Assembly: GCF_036320965.1 (NCBI RefSeq)
Contig: NC_092240.1
Coordinates: forward strand, 9,242,501-9,306,500
Reading direction: 5' to 3'
Source: Panulirus ornatus
Lineage: Eukaryota > Arthropoda > Malacostraca > Decapoda > Palinuridae
Length of the DNA stretch: 64,000 bases
Below, piece after piece: positions 24,893 through 37,600 of this stretch; the first letter of the stretch is position 1; every line of letters starts with the position of its first letter. A program made the translations under genes and the position numbers. The notes under the pieces were generated by a model. The model did no database searches. It worked only from the letters and a program-made list of their open reading frames with translations, and had not been told where the DNA came from.

Positions 24893-25215
24893 CCCATTGA
24901 GGTCACAGGTGCCAGTGACCTCACTGTCAAAGTTCACGTGTACCGTTAACCTCGCCATCTGAGGTCACATGGGCCATTGACCTCGCCACCTGAGGTCACT
25001 GTGCCATTGGCCTCGCCATCTAAGGTCACTGTGCCATTGAACTCGCCATCTAAGGTCACTGTGCCATTGAGCTCGCCATCTAAGGTCACTGTGCCATTGA
25101 CCTCGCCATCTGAGGTCACATGGGTCAGTTGAGGTCACATGGGCCAGTGACCTTTCCATCGCAGGAACACGTGCCATTAACCTCACCATCAGAGGTCACA
25201 CATACCAGTGACCTG
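24893..25215. repeat. 30-bp minisatellite, about ten copies
   Basis: Units join GAGGTCACTGTGCCATTGA or TAAGGTCACTGTGCCATTGA to CCTCGCCATC. Spacing is exactly 30 bp in the central units (25021, 25051, 25081). The motif also resembles nuclear-receptor half-sites (AGGTCA), but it occurs as part of a tandem array. Confidence 0.93.
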
Positions 25216-25328
25216 AGCCGTGTTCACCCTAGGCCTCACGAAGGAAGGCGAATTATGACTGTCCTGATTTGTTTGTGTGTTACCTGTGACGGTACGGCCA
25301 GACGAGTGCCCTAATGAGGGACATCTCA

Positions 25329-25333
<5 letters not shown>

Positions 25334-25416
<83 letters not shown>

Positions 25417-25437
25417 ATATATGTATATATATATATA
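25334..25437. repeat. Compound (GA)n/(TA)n array
   Basis: GA (25334-25412) passes directly into about 25 bp of TA that borders the tail of a SINE-like element. Confidence 0.96.
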
Positions 25438-25682
25438 TTTTTTTTTTCTTTCAAACTATTCGCCATTTCCCGCGTTAGCGAGGTAGCGTTAAGAACAGAG
25501 AACTGGGCCTTTGAGGGAATATCCTCACCTGACCCCCTTCTCTGTTCCTTCTTTTGGAAAATAAAAAAAAAAATAATGAGAGGGGAGGATTTCCAGCCCC
25601 CCGCTCTCTGCCCTTTTAGTCGCCTTCTACGACACGCAGGGAATACGTGGGAAGTGTTCTTAATCCCCTATCCCCAGGGATA
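25438..25682 (-). mobile_element. SINE-like dispersed repeat, copy 1
   Basis: This is a roughly 245-bp element. In its own (minus) orientation it starts with TCCCTGGGGATAGGGG and ends with CGCTACCTCGCTAACGCGGG, AAATGGCGAATAGTTTGAAAG and an A-rich tail. It encodes no protein. Seven copies occur in the window. Its 3' block resembles that of the LINE, implying LINE-dependent mobilisation. (TA)n lies beyond its tail; a CT/TA array lies beyond its head. Confidence 0.82.
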
Positions 25683-25683
25683 A

Positions 25684-25798
<115 letters not shown>

Positions 25799-25903
25799 TC
25801 TTAAGCTCTTAAGCTTAAGAACTTTTACAAGTTACAAGTTTATGTTGAATTTTGCAGTCTCTTTAAGCAATGCAGGAGAAGCGCAGCATTGCCTCTCTCG
25901 CGT

Positions 25904-25905
<2 letters not shown>

Positions 25906-25987
<82 letters not shown>
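25906..25987. repeat. (CT)n microsatellite
   Basis: About 82 bp of CT. Confidence 0.97.
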
Positions 25988-25990
<3 letters not shown>

Positions 25991-26154
25991 GTACAGGGAG
26001 ACAGACAGACCCCTCAGCATTTCCCCCCTGACAGGTATAGTGTAATTCACATCCTATCAGGTTATGAGAGAGACAATCCCACTGTGTGCCTGGCGTCTGA
26101 AGGTGGATAGAGAGAGAGAGAGAGAGGGGTATATTAAGTTCAGCTCTCAAGCCA

Positions 26155-26450
26155 CAACGGTACTGGCCCTTGAACGCAACGGTGCTAACCCTTGAACGCA
26201 ACGGTACTGGCCCTTGAACGCAACGGTGCTGACCCTTGAACGCAACGGTACTGGCCCTTGAACGCAACGGTGCTAACCCTTGAGCACATCGGTGCTGACC
26301 CTTGAGCGCATCGGTGTTATCCTTGGAGCACAACGGTGCTGACCCTTGAGCACAACGGGTGCTAGCTAGCCCTTGTGCGCAACGGTACCCGGTACCGACC
26401 CTTGAGCACAACGGTACCGACCCTTGAGCAAGACGGTACAACCCTTAGAG
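26155..26450. repeat. 22-bp minisatellite, about 13 copies
   Basis: Units of AACGGTGCTGACCCTTGAAC or AACGGTACTGGCCCTTGAAC plus GC alternate at the left and become degenerate toward the right. Confidence 0.92.
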
Positions 26451-26487
26451 CACGACGGGACTACCTTGGAGTACCATAGTACGACCC

Positions 26488-26605
26488 TTAGATAGGATGA
26501 CCTGGCCTTTGACCTTTGGATATGATGACCTGGCCTTTGACCTTTTGATATGATGACCTGCCCTTTGACCCTTAGACATGATGATCTAGCCTTTGACCTA
26601 ACCAT
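26488..26605. repeat. 27-28-bp minisatellite, four copies
   Basis: GATGACCTGGCCTTTGACC cores begin near 26497, 26524 and 26552, with a degenerate fourth copy. Confidence 0.88.
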
Positions 26606-26985
26606 CTTAGGTCGTTACACCTGGACGATCCTTAGATCTGGCATCACATAAGTATGGGAATGGAGTGTAAAACTCCAGGAGAATCATTTTGATCCCTTGG
26701 TACCTCCCTCCCTTCCTCCCTCGCTCACACATGGGTCCCTGCTCTCCTAACCTGGTGTGGGCACTGGGACTCTCGTATGGCAAGTGGCACCTCACATCGC
26801 CTCGTAATTGGTGATTTGCTCTTCAAACGACCCTTCCACAAAGGCCTCACGTTCGAATCTCCCTCTCCCCTCCACCACCCGTGTCTTTCCTCCTCCAAGT
26901 CTTTTTACGTTCCTCACCCGCTTCCCCCCTAATCTCTCCTCTCCACCTCCCCATCAGTCTATCCTCCATTTCCTATCCCGTTCCC
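26606..26985. other. Gene-free stretch
   Basis: Pyrimidine-rich toward the right. No gene is supported. Confidence 0.4.
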
Positions 26986-27072
26986 TCCCTCACACACACA
27001 CACACACACACACACACCCTATCCTCCATTTCCTATCCCGTTCCCTCCCTCACACACACACACACACACACT
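26986..27072. repeat. Duplicated (CA)n with shared leader
   Basis: The leader CTATCCTCCATTTCCTATCC plus CGTTCCCTCCCT precedes each of two CA tracts (near 26991-27017 and 27051-27071), so leader and microsatellite duplicated as one roughly 60-bp unit. The first leader begins near 26959. Confidence 0.9.
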
Positions 27073-27299
27073 CACCTCTCCACCCCGTGCCAGTGCCATC
27101 ATCCTGTCCTCCGCACTTTGTCATCCTTCTCCTGTCCTTCACTTCCTGACCTCAGCTCCTTCGTCGTTTCCTCCCCTATAGTTCCTCTCCTCTTATACCC
27201 TCAGTTTTCCCCTTCCCTTCCCTGCGTTTTATGTCCACGGATGCCCGTCCCTTGGTCCTCGGGTGTGTGAATGGTCCTGATGTATTCTGCAACAGCAGT

Positions 27300-27683
27300 T
27301 TTAGCTTGACGTGGACTTGAAGTGTTTAGCTGGTTTAGCTTGACGTAGACTTGAAGTGTTTGGCTGGTTTAGCTTGACGTGGACTTGTAGTGTTTAGCTG
27401 GTTTAGCTTGACGTGGACTTGAAGTGTTTAGCTGGTTTAGCTTGACGTGGACTTGAAGTGTTTAGCTGGTTTAGCTTGACGTAGACTTGTAGTGTTTAGC
27501 TGGTTTAGCTTGACGTGGACTTGAAGTGTTTAGCTGGTTTAGCTTGACGTGGACTTGAAGTGTTTAGCTGGTTTAGCTTGACGTAGACTTGTAGTGTTTA
27601 GCTGGTTTAGCTTGACGTGGACTTGAAGTGTTTGGCTGGTTTAGCTTGACGTAGACTTGAAGTGTTTAGCTGGTTTAGCTTGG
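27300..27683. repeat. 34-bp minisatellite, about 11 copies
   Basis: Units are AGCTTGACGTGGACTTGAAG plus TGTTTAGCTGGTTT. Differences are few (GTAGAC, TTGTAG, TTGGCT) and recur in several units, as expected from recent local exchange. Confidence 0.96.
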
Positions 27684-27789
27684 GACGTGTCATTGCTATT
27701 GTCTCATCTGTTACTGGCAAATAACTTCAATTATTTGGAATCCTGTGAAAAAAAATAAACGTTCTTTGACTCACTCGAAGTAAAACGTT

Positions 27790-28535
27790 TGTACTACGAG
27801 TCTGTACCTATTACGTTGGACTTTGTGCTCATTACTCCGAGGTTATACCCATTACTCCAAGTTTGTGCCTATTACTACGAGTCTGTACCTATTACTACGA
27901 GTTTGTGCCCATTACTACGAGTTTGTACCCATTACTATGCGTTAGTACCCATTTCTACGAGTCTGTACCTATTCCTACGAGTTTGTGCCCATTACTACGA
28001 GTTTGTACCCATTACTATAAGTTAGTACACCTTTCTACGAGTTTGTACCTATTACTACGAGTTTGTGCCCATTACTACGAGTTTGTGCCCATTACTATGA
28101 GTTAGTACCCATTACTACGAGTTTGTACCCATTACTATGAGTTAGTACCCATTACTACGGGTTTGTACCCATTACTATAAGTTAGTACCCATTTCTACGA
28201 GTCTGTACTCATTACTATGAGTTTGTACCCATTACTACGAGTTTGTACCCATTACTATAAGTTAGTACCCATTTCTACGAGTCTGTACTCATTACTATGA
28301 GTTTGTACCCATTACTACGGGTTTGTACCCATTACTATAAGTTAGTACCCATTTCTACGAGTCTGTACTCATTACTATGAGTTTGTACCCATTACTACGA
28401 GTTTGTACCCATTACTATAAGTTAGTACCCATTTCTACGAGTCTGTACTCATTACCACGAGAATGTACCCGTTACCTCGAGACTGTACCCATTACCACAA
28501 GTCTGTGCCCATTACCGCAAGTTTGTACCCATGAT
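27790..28535. repeat. 20-bp minisatellite, about 37 copies
   Basis: The monomer is GTTTGTACCCATTACTACGA, with GTTAGTACCC, GTCTGTACTC and TTACTATAA variants. In 28.14-28.46 kb a block of about four to five variants recurs in the same order, indicating higher-order duplication. Confidence 0.95.
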
Positions 28536-29625
28536 TACCAGATAACTCAGACGTAATGTAGCCTTATATAGTTTCGAACACCTCTTATGAAGTCTTAACC
28601 ATCATGATTCTGATCAGAGCATCTGTTTAGTAGATTCTCAACCACACGTTTGTTTCCCCAGTACGGGAATCGTCTAGCTGCCTCACCGCGATCCTCTACT
28701 CCCATCTCAGTCTGTTTTCAAGTCGGGCCACGAAAACCTGAGCGCGCGCGCATAGGATTCAAGTTGAGGGGAAGGCCCTTAGGTTTGATATCAGCTTCGC
28801 TTTATGTAAGGGGAAATGGTCTTCTTAATGGTGCTCCTCCATGACCAGCCCCGTGCGCGCGCGCGCGGCGGCCCCTCCCCCGCCACCCGACCCGACCCTA
28901 TATAATGTAACTGACTCTCTCCCAATAAACCACTTCTCTGCACGTCTCCTTTTTAGACCACATTTCAGATCTAACTTGTACCCTCAGGAGGTAGAGTGGC
29001 TTTTCGCCGTCGCAGAGTTGATTGGTAGGATTAGCCAGTCCCTCGATTGGTTGGTTGGGTTGGGAGTAGGGTAAGGTAGGGTAGGGGGTGATGGTTTCAC
29101 GAGAGTGGCGTGTGGCGTGGCGTGGCGGCAGACGCGCCAAGGGTGGCTCGCGTGTATGTGTGTGTGTGTGTGCGCGTGTCGCGGGATGCGCCGGCCCTCG
29201 CCCACCCACCCCACACCCCACCTCGTGGATAGGACGCTCACAGGTCTCTCTCTCTCTCTCTGCCTTACGGAAGAGCGGTGTATCTGTGTTTTGTTTTTGC
29301 GGAACCGCCTGGAGTGAGGGAGGGAGGGAGAGGGAGGGAGGGAGCATTGGAGGGTAATCCGATTACAGGTGTGGTGTTGCGTCGCGCTCTGTGCCGGTGT
29401 TATGGGATGCGGGGAAAGAGAAATGAGATTCCGTTTTCCAGCCGGATGAAGTTCGGCGCACAGGAAGTTCAGCAAAATCGGGGGATGAGGAAAAAAAAAG
29501 AGGGGGGAAAAAATTGAGAGATGTTTGACCTGAAAAAAGGCAAAAAAGTTCCTCTGAAATTTGTGATTGGTAATCATGGTTGTGTGCACATCTGTGGATC
29601 CCGTAACTGAAAGAGTAGAAGTGGT

Positions 29626-29639
<14 letters not shown>
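28536..29639. other. Mostly unique stretch with (GC)n and small repeats
   Basis: It contains GC-alternating tracts near 28741-28751 and 28855-28868 (possible Z-DNA), a short GT tract near 29157-29180 and a (GGGA)n tract near 29319-29343. A TATA-like CTATATAA near 28908 has no supporting gene. No reading frame is convincing. Confidence 0.45.

Positions 29640-29710
<71 letters not shown>
29626..29710. repeat. Compound (GT)n/(TA)n array
   Basis: A short GT run followed by about 71 bp of TA. Confidence 0.96.
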
Positions 29711-29712
<2 letters not shown>

Positions 29713-30460
29713 TAATCCTGTAACGCTAGGGGGTTCTTATCCTCAGCTATGGAGTAAACCATTTCAACTCATTTCCTCCAAGACAGGAAGTAGACCCCTT
29801 TTGAAAACTCTCGCAGCATTTTGTTTACGTCAAAATTTACCCGCTTGGATTCCACTCCTTCGTCATCACCCGATCTTCCCCTTAGAGTTAATGTGTTGCA
29901 ATGTCGTGTTGCAGTGTCACCGTCATCAGTTTGCCATAGACACATTCGGAAAAAAAAGGAGATGTCTTTGTAGCCCGCGAGGCGCGGTTGCTCCGTCGCA
30001 GAGAGTCCAAAGTTGAGGTCGGCATTTGCGTGTGGGATCCATCACTCACTCCCGTCAGCAAGACTCTGCATTGCATACCCTCCCATTAGCCTCTCGGTTT
30101 CTCCTCCCTCGCTCACGTACACACACACATCTTGAGGCTACGCTAGATGACGACCTCCCTCCTCTCCTCCTCCACACACACCCCACACCACCCCACCCCA
30201 CCCTTTTTTTTTTTTTTTACTCCATTACTCTAAGTAGAGCCCCCCCTCCAGCCCCCCAAGCGCCCCCCCGGACACACCCCCCCCCCAATCCCCGTAGCTG
30301 ATGATGGCGCTTTGACCGTCCGCGCTCTGAAAGAACTCCGCTCCTGAAGGAACCCGAGGAGGAGGAGATGATGATGATGGGGCGATGGGCAGCGAGGTGC
30401 GCGCTATCGGTGCCGACATCATCTTCATTTCGTCCTAATGAGGGGCCTGGAACAGCTATA
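29711..30460. other. Gene-free stretch
   Basis: It contains C-rich runs near 30170-30290, a T homopolymer near 30205-30219 and a GAGGAG/GATGAT tract near 30357-30380. No gene is supported. Confidence 0.4.
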
Positions 30461-31922
<1,462 letters not shown>

Positions 31923-31974
<52 letters not shown>

Positions 31975-32014
31975 TGGGTGTGTATGTGTGTGTGTGTCTG
32001 TGTCTGGGTGTGTA

Positions 32015-32046
<32 letters not shown>

Positions 32047-32190
32047 TGTGTGTGTGTGAGCGTATGTGTGTGAGCGTGTGTGTGTCTGTGTGTGTGTGTG
32101 TGTCTGTGTGTGTATGTGTATGTGTATGTGTGAGCGTATGTGTGTGAGCGTGTGTGTGTGTCTGTGTGTGTGTGTGTGTATGTGTGCTTG
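31923..32190. repeat. Degenerate (GT)n array
   Basis: About 270 bp of GT with regular interruptions (GTATGT, GTCTGT, GAGCGT). A pure GT tract lies at the left (31923-31972). Internal blocks such as GTGTGAGCGTATGTGTGTGA recur, indicating duplication within the array. Confidence 0.95.
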
Positions 32191-32399
32191 TGTAGAGGTG
32201 CGTCAGGTCCACGTGTGCACCTGGGGGGCCCCCGGGTTGGGTGCCTGTGAGGGCGAGTACATAACCAACCTTTAGATATATTTTCTTCCCTTGTTGTGTT
32301 CGCTGAGGAGGGATTGATGTAAGGGAGGAATTTAGGTGAGCTGGGAGTGTGGATTGAGGGAGTGCGCGTGCGTGTGTGTAAAAGAATGGCCGGTTAATG

Positions 32400-32530
32400 G
32401 AGATGTGAGTGTGTGTGTTTGTGTGGAGATGTGGGTGTGTGTTTGTGTGGAGATGTGGGTGTGTGTGTGTTTGTGTGGAGATGTGGGTGTGTGTGCTTGT
32501 GTGGAGATGTGGGTGTGTGTGTGTTTGTGT
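32400..32530. repeat. 26-28-bp GT-rich minisatellite
   Basis: Five units of GGAGATGTGGGTGTGTG followed by TTTGTGT or CTTGTGT. The flanks 32191-32399 and 32531-32945 are unique and gene-free. Confidence 0.9.
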
Positions 32531-32943
32531 ATAAGCCTTTGTTGAGACTAACGTTTGGGGGGGAGGCTCCTTAGTGGGAAAGGGGTGTAGAAAAACCGAT
32601 AGGATCGTTTGGAATCCAGGGGAAGAACAGTTGCACTGTGATCTGTCATGCCCCGCGAACACTGTTTGTACGGTAGTGATTTGTATCGTTGTAGTCGAGA
32701 CTACGACTTCAAATTATGATTGGGTTTCCACGGGTATTATACTCACGGACCTCCGTAACTAAGGGCTACTCTCATCTTATTCTAAGGGGAAGAATCGCAC
32801 CTTTTGTGTTGTGTTCATTCATTGGTTCGTAGTTTAGTGATGAATAGTCGTAAGTATAGATCACGAATCGTAAGGTCGAATACGGCTTACTCGCTCCCCA
32901 AGTTAGAAAAAGTTGAGCTTGATTAGTGTTGGTGAGTAATGCC

Positions 32944-32945
<2 letters not shown>

Positions 32946-33028
<83 letters not shown>
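32946..33028. repeat. (GA)n microsatellite
   Basis: About 83 bp of GA. Confidence 0.97.
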
Positions 33029-33029
<1 letters not shown>

Positions 33030-33439
33030 CTGTAGAACAGGCCCATTATACTCAAGGGACGTATCCAGTATCGCTGTGTTAAAGGGTGTCGTACCATCTT
33101 GCTCAGGGGGTCGTGCTCAAGGGTTTTTTTTTTTTTTTACGCCATTGTGCTCATGCGTTAAGGGACGGTTGACATAATTCCTATTACACGTTTCTTAAAT
33201 TTGGAACTCCCATTAAAAACTTGAGTTATTAGTCTTTTAAAGATTTATGATAACTGTGCCTGTTGGCAGCAGTGCGTGACTAAAAATACTGATGTATTTC
33301 TGTCAGGCATTTTTTTAATAGTTATTTAACATTTGATAAGTCATATGAACATATACATTTATCATATTTCAGCGACAAGCTGCTGTTTATATATTCAATG
33401 AATAATTGAATTATCCTTCGTCTTTTTATTCATTTTTCT

Positions 33440-33610
33440 TTGAAAGCTACGAGAGGATCTGGTATTCAGACTATGACAGCATAGGACATGTCAGTCACGG
33501 GTTCGAATCCCAACGGATCGGGTAATGTCGGGAGCAAATTGTTGTATGTTGCTTGTATAGGTTTGCTCCCTTCCTCTAGGATAGGAGGGAGGTTTCTCCC
33601 ATCATCCTAG
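33440..33610 (+). repeat. tRNA-like B-box sequence, possible tRNA-derived SINE fragment
   Basis: A perfect RNA polymerase III B-box-like sequence, GGTTCGAATCC, lies at 33500-33510 in a TPsiC-arm-like context. I see no convincing A box and no full cloverleaf, so a functional tRNA is unlikely. It could be the head of an old tRNA-derived SINE or chance. Boundaries are approximate. Confidence 0.4.
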
Positions 33611-34096
33611 ATTCCAATTTGTGATGTGTCATTCTGGTCTACTGTATTCATCTCAGAGGCCTATTTGTATTAATACAGTCCAGTCACAGTTAGCGTAACA
33701 CGCTTGTCACACCGGCGGAAGCGTTACTGTTGTCACGCATCATCTAGCGCCATTTGGCAGATTCGTAGGCGTCATTTTCGTGGCTTTGAGAGGCCTGCTG
33801 GGGTGTGTTAACCTGCTTGAAAAGACGTGTATCAACGTGGCTCTTGTCACTCACTCATCCTGCGGTCACGCATCGAAGTTGGTCCTACGGTGGCTCGCGA
33901 GCCAACCACCCAACGATATCCGAAGGCGATGTGGAATCAAAATAAGCCGTGCTGGACACGTCCTGGGTTACGAAAGAAGACGAAAAAAAAAAATCTAATT
34001 TTTTCGTAGTTGCCGTGATTATTTCTGGCGCTCCCCTCCCCCCTCCCTCCTCAAGAAAATAAGTATCCAACTAGCCAAGATTATAGACCCTTAGGG

Positions 34097-34098
<2 letters not shown>
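33611..34098. other. Gene-free stretch
   Basis: Mixed sequence; no gene or repeat family recognised. Confidence 0.4.

Positions 34099-34150
<52 letters not shown>
34099..34150. repeat. (AC)n microsatellite
   Basis: About 52 bp of AC. This is the last dinucleotide array before the satellite. Confidence 0.97.
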
Positions 34151-34154
<4 letters not shown>

Positions 34155-34618
34155 GGTGCTGTGGTCTCGCCAATTATATGATACAAATCGAAGAGAGTGT
34201 TTCAGTTTTTCCCCCTGACCGAGAGAGATCTCATGGCGACGGTGAAATAAATATATATCGGAGACGTGTGTGTAAGCGCTGCGTAACGGCGCACTTCAGC
34301 ATGCATTTTTTTTTTACCCTCCCCCCGTCCTACCTAACCGCCGATTCGAGTTCCTTAGCTTATTAACGAAAAAAAAAAAAAAATATTGTCATTCCGTTAC
34401 ATGAGAAAAAAAAGAAAAAAAAAAAAACGGATATTGATTACCTGATATTGATTCCGGTCATTTGGTAGATGCTGTTGTTTTACGTAAGATATATGTGGCA
34501 ACAGAGGTCAGCATTTCTCTCTTTTTTTTTTTTTTCAAACAGCTTTCGATGAAATGCGATTCAAATACAGATTCAAAATATTTTGCTGACAGAGTGTAGC
34601 GATTGCTAGCGTCGTTTA
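34151..34618. other. AT-rich left border of the satellite
   Basis: It contains A and T homopolymers (near 34308-34316, 34369-34383, 34405-34426 and 34522-34535). No satellite units are recognisable left of about 34619. Confidence 0.45.
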
Positions 34619-37600
34619 AACTAATTGCATGAATTTTAAGGTTTTGACCACAGATTCTTATTCAGCAGAGGTAAAGGCATCTATGTTGAAATTTTGAGGG
34701 AAATCTATTTTTTCAAAAAAATCAAGAAAAATTCAAGGTTATAGCCTTGGATATTTGGCTTAGATTTTCAACTTGTTCAGATTTTAATGAAATCTAGATA
34801 TAAGTGCTATTCTATATGGTGATTAAGGATATCGAGTCAAAAGACTGCATTTCGTAAAATTAAGCGCTTAATTACATACTTAATATTAATTATAATTATA
34901 ATATGCAGTTAGTTACGAAATTATAATATTTCCCTGGGGATAGGGGAGAAAGAATACTTCCCACGTATTCCCTGCGTGTCGTAGAAGGCGACTAAAAGGG
35001 GAGGGAGCGGGGGGCTGGAAATCCTCCCCTCTCGTTTTTTTTTTAATTTTCCAAAAGAGGGAACAGAGAATTGCGCCAGGTGAGGGTATTCCCTCAAAGG
35101 CCCAGTCCTCTGTTCTTAACGCTACCTCGCTAATGCGGGAAATGGCGAATAGTTTGAAAGAAAGAAAAATATGCTAATCACTCGACTAATTGCATGAATT
35201 TTAAGGTTTTGACCACAGATTCTTATTCAGCAGAGGTAAAAGCATCTATGCTGAAATGTTGAGGAAAATGTATTTTTCCAAAAAAAATCAAGAAAAATCC
35301 AAGGCCTTGGATAATATTTGGCTCAGATTTTCAACCTGTTCAGATTTTAATGAAAATCTGGGTATAAGTGCTATTCTATATGGTGATCAATGATATCGAG
35401 TCAAAAGACTGATTTTCGTAAAATTAAGCGCTTAATTACATACTTAATATTAATTATAATTATAATATGCTAATCACTCGACTAACTGCATGAATTTTAA
35501 GGTTTTGACCACAGATTCCTATTCAGCAGAGGTAAAAGCATCTATGTTGAAATTTTGAGGAAAATCTATTTTTCAAAAAAATCAAGAAAAATCCAAGGCC
35601 TTGGATAATATTTGGCGCAGATTTTCAACTTGTTCAGATTTTAATGAAAATTTCGTTGTAAGTGCAATTCTATATGTTGATTAAGGATATTGAGTCAAAA
35701 GACTGTATTTCGTAAGATTAAGAGCTTAATTACATGATTTATATTAACTATAATTAAGTTAATATGCTAATTACTGGACTAATTATACGAATTTTAAGGT
35801 TTCGACCACAGATTCTTATTCAGCAGAGGTAAAAGCATCTATGCTGAAATTTTGAGGAAAATGTATTTTTCAAAAAAATTAAGACAAATATTTGGCTCAG
35901 ATTTTCAACTCTTTCAGATTTTAATGAAAATCTGGGTATAAGTGCTATTCTATTTGGTGATTAAGGATATCGAGGCAAAAGACTGCATTTCGTAAAATTA
36001 AGCGCTTAATTACATAGTTAATATTAATTATAATTATATTATGCTAATCACTGGACTAATTGGACAAATTTTAAGGTTTTGACCACAGATTCTTATTCAG
36101 CAGAGGTAAAAGCATCTGTTTAAATTTTGAGGAAAATGTATTTTTCAAAAAAATTAAGACAAATATTTGGCTCAGATTTTCAACTTGTTCAGATTTTAAT
36201 GAAAATCTGGGTATAAGTGGTATTCTATATGGTGATTAAGGATATCGAGTCAAAAGACTGTATTTCGTAAAATTAAGCGCTTAATTACATTCTTAGTGTT
36301 AATTATAACTATATTGATATGCTAATCATTCGACTAATTGCATGAATTTTAAGGTTTTGACCACAGATTCTTATTAAGCAGAGATAAAAGCATCTATGTT
36401 GAAATTTTGAGGAAAATGTATTTTTCAAAAAAATCAAGAAAAATCCAAGGGTATAGCCTGGATAATATTTGGCTCAGATTTCCAACTTGGTCAGATTTTA
36501 ATGAAAATATGGATGTAAGTGATGTTCTATATGGTGATTAAGGATATCGGGTCAAAAGACTGCATTTCCTATAATTAAGTGCTTAATATTAATTATAATT
36601 ATAATAATAGAATGCTAATCAATCGACTAATTGGACGAATTTTAAGGTTTTGACCACAGTTTCTTATTCATCAGAGTTAAAGGCATCTATGATGAAATTT
36701 TGAGGAAAATCTATTTTTTCAAAAAAATCCAAGGATTTAGCCTGGGATAATTTTTTGCTCAGATTTTCAACTTGTTCAGATTTTAATGAAAATCTGGATG
36801 TAAATAATGTTCTATATGGTGATTAAGGATATCGGGTCAAAAGACTGCATTTCCTATAATTAAGCGCTTAATTACATACTTAATATTAATTATAATTATA
36901 ATAATAGAATGCTAATCAATCGAATAATTGGACGAATTTTAAGGTTTTGACCACAGTTTCTTATTCAGGAGAGGTAAAGGCATCTATGTTGAAATTTTGA
37001 GGAAAATCTATTTTTTCAAAAAAATCAAGAAAAATCCAAGGCTATAGCCTGGGATGATTTTTTGCTCAGATATTCAACTTGTTCAGATTTTAATGAAAAT
37101 CTGGGTATACGTGGTATTCTATATGATGATTAAGGATATCGAGTCAAAAGACTGTATTTCGTAAAATTAAGCGCTTAATTACATACTTAGTGTTAATTAT
37201 AACTATATTAATATGCTAATCACTCGACTAATTGCATGAATTTTAAGGTTTTGACCACAGATTCTTATTCAGGAGAGGTAAAAGCATCTATGTTGAAATT
37301 TTGAGGAAAATGTATTTCTCAAAAAAATCAAGAAAAATCCAAGGATAGTCCTGGATAATATTTGGCTCAGATTTTCAACTTGTTCAGATTTTAATGAAAA
37401 TCTGGATGTAAGTGATGTTCTATATGGTGATTAAGGATATCGGGTCAAAAGACTGCATTTCCTATAATTAAGTGCTTAATTACATACTTAATATTAATTA
37501 TAATTATAATAATAGAATGCTAATCAATCGACTAATTGGACGAATTTTAAGGTTTTGACCACAGTTTCTTATTCATCAGAATTAAAGGCATCTATGTTGA

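Noticed and set aside
28904..28930. TATA-like CTATATAA and nearby AATAAA
   Set aside because: No transcript structure or reading frame supports a promoter or polyadenylation site here.
33480..33520. Functional tRNA gene at the B-box-like sequence (also at 47762)
   Set aside because: Neither locus shows a convincing A box or a full cloverleaf.
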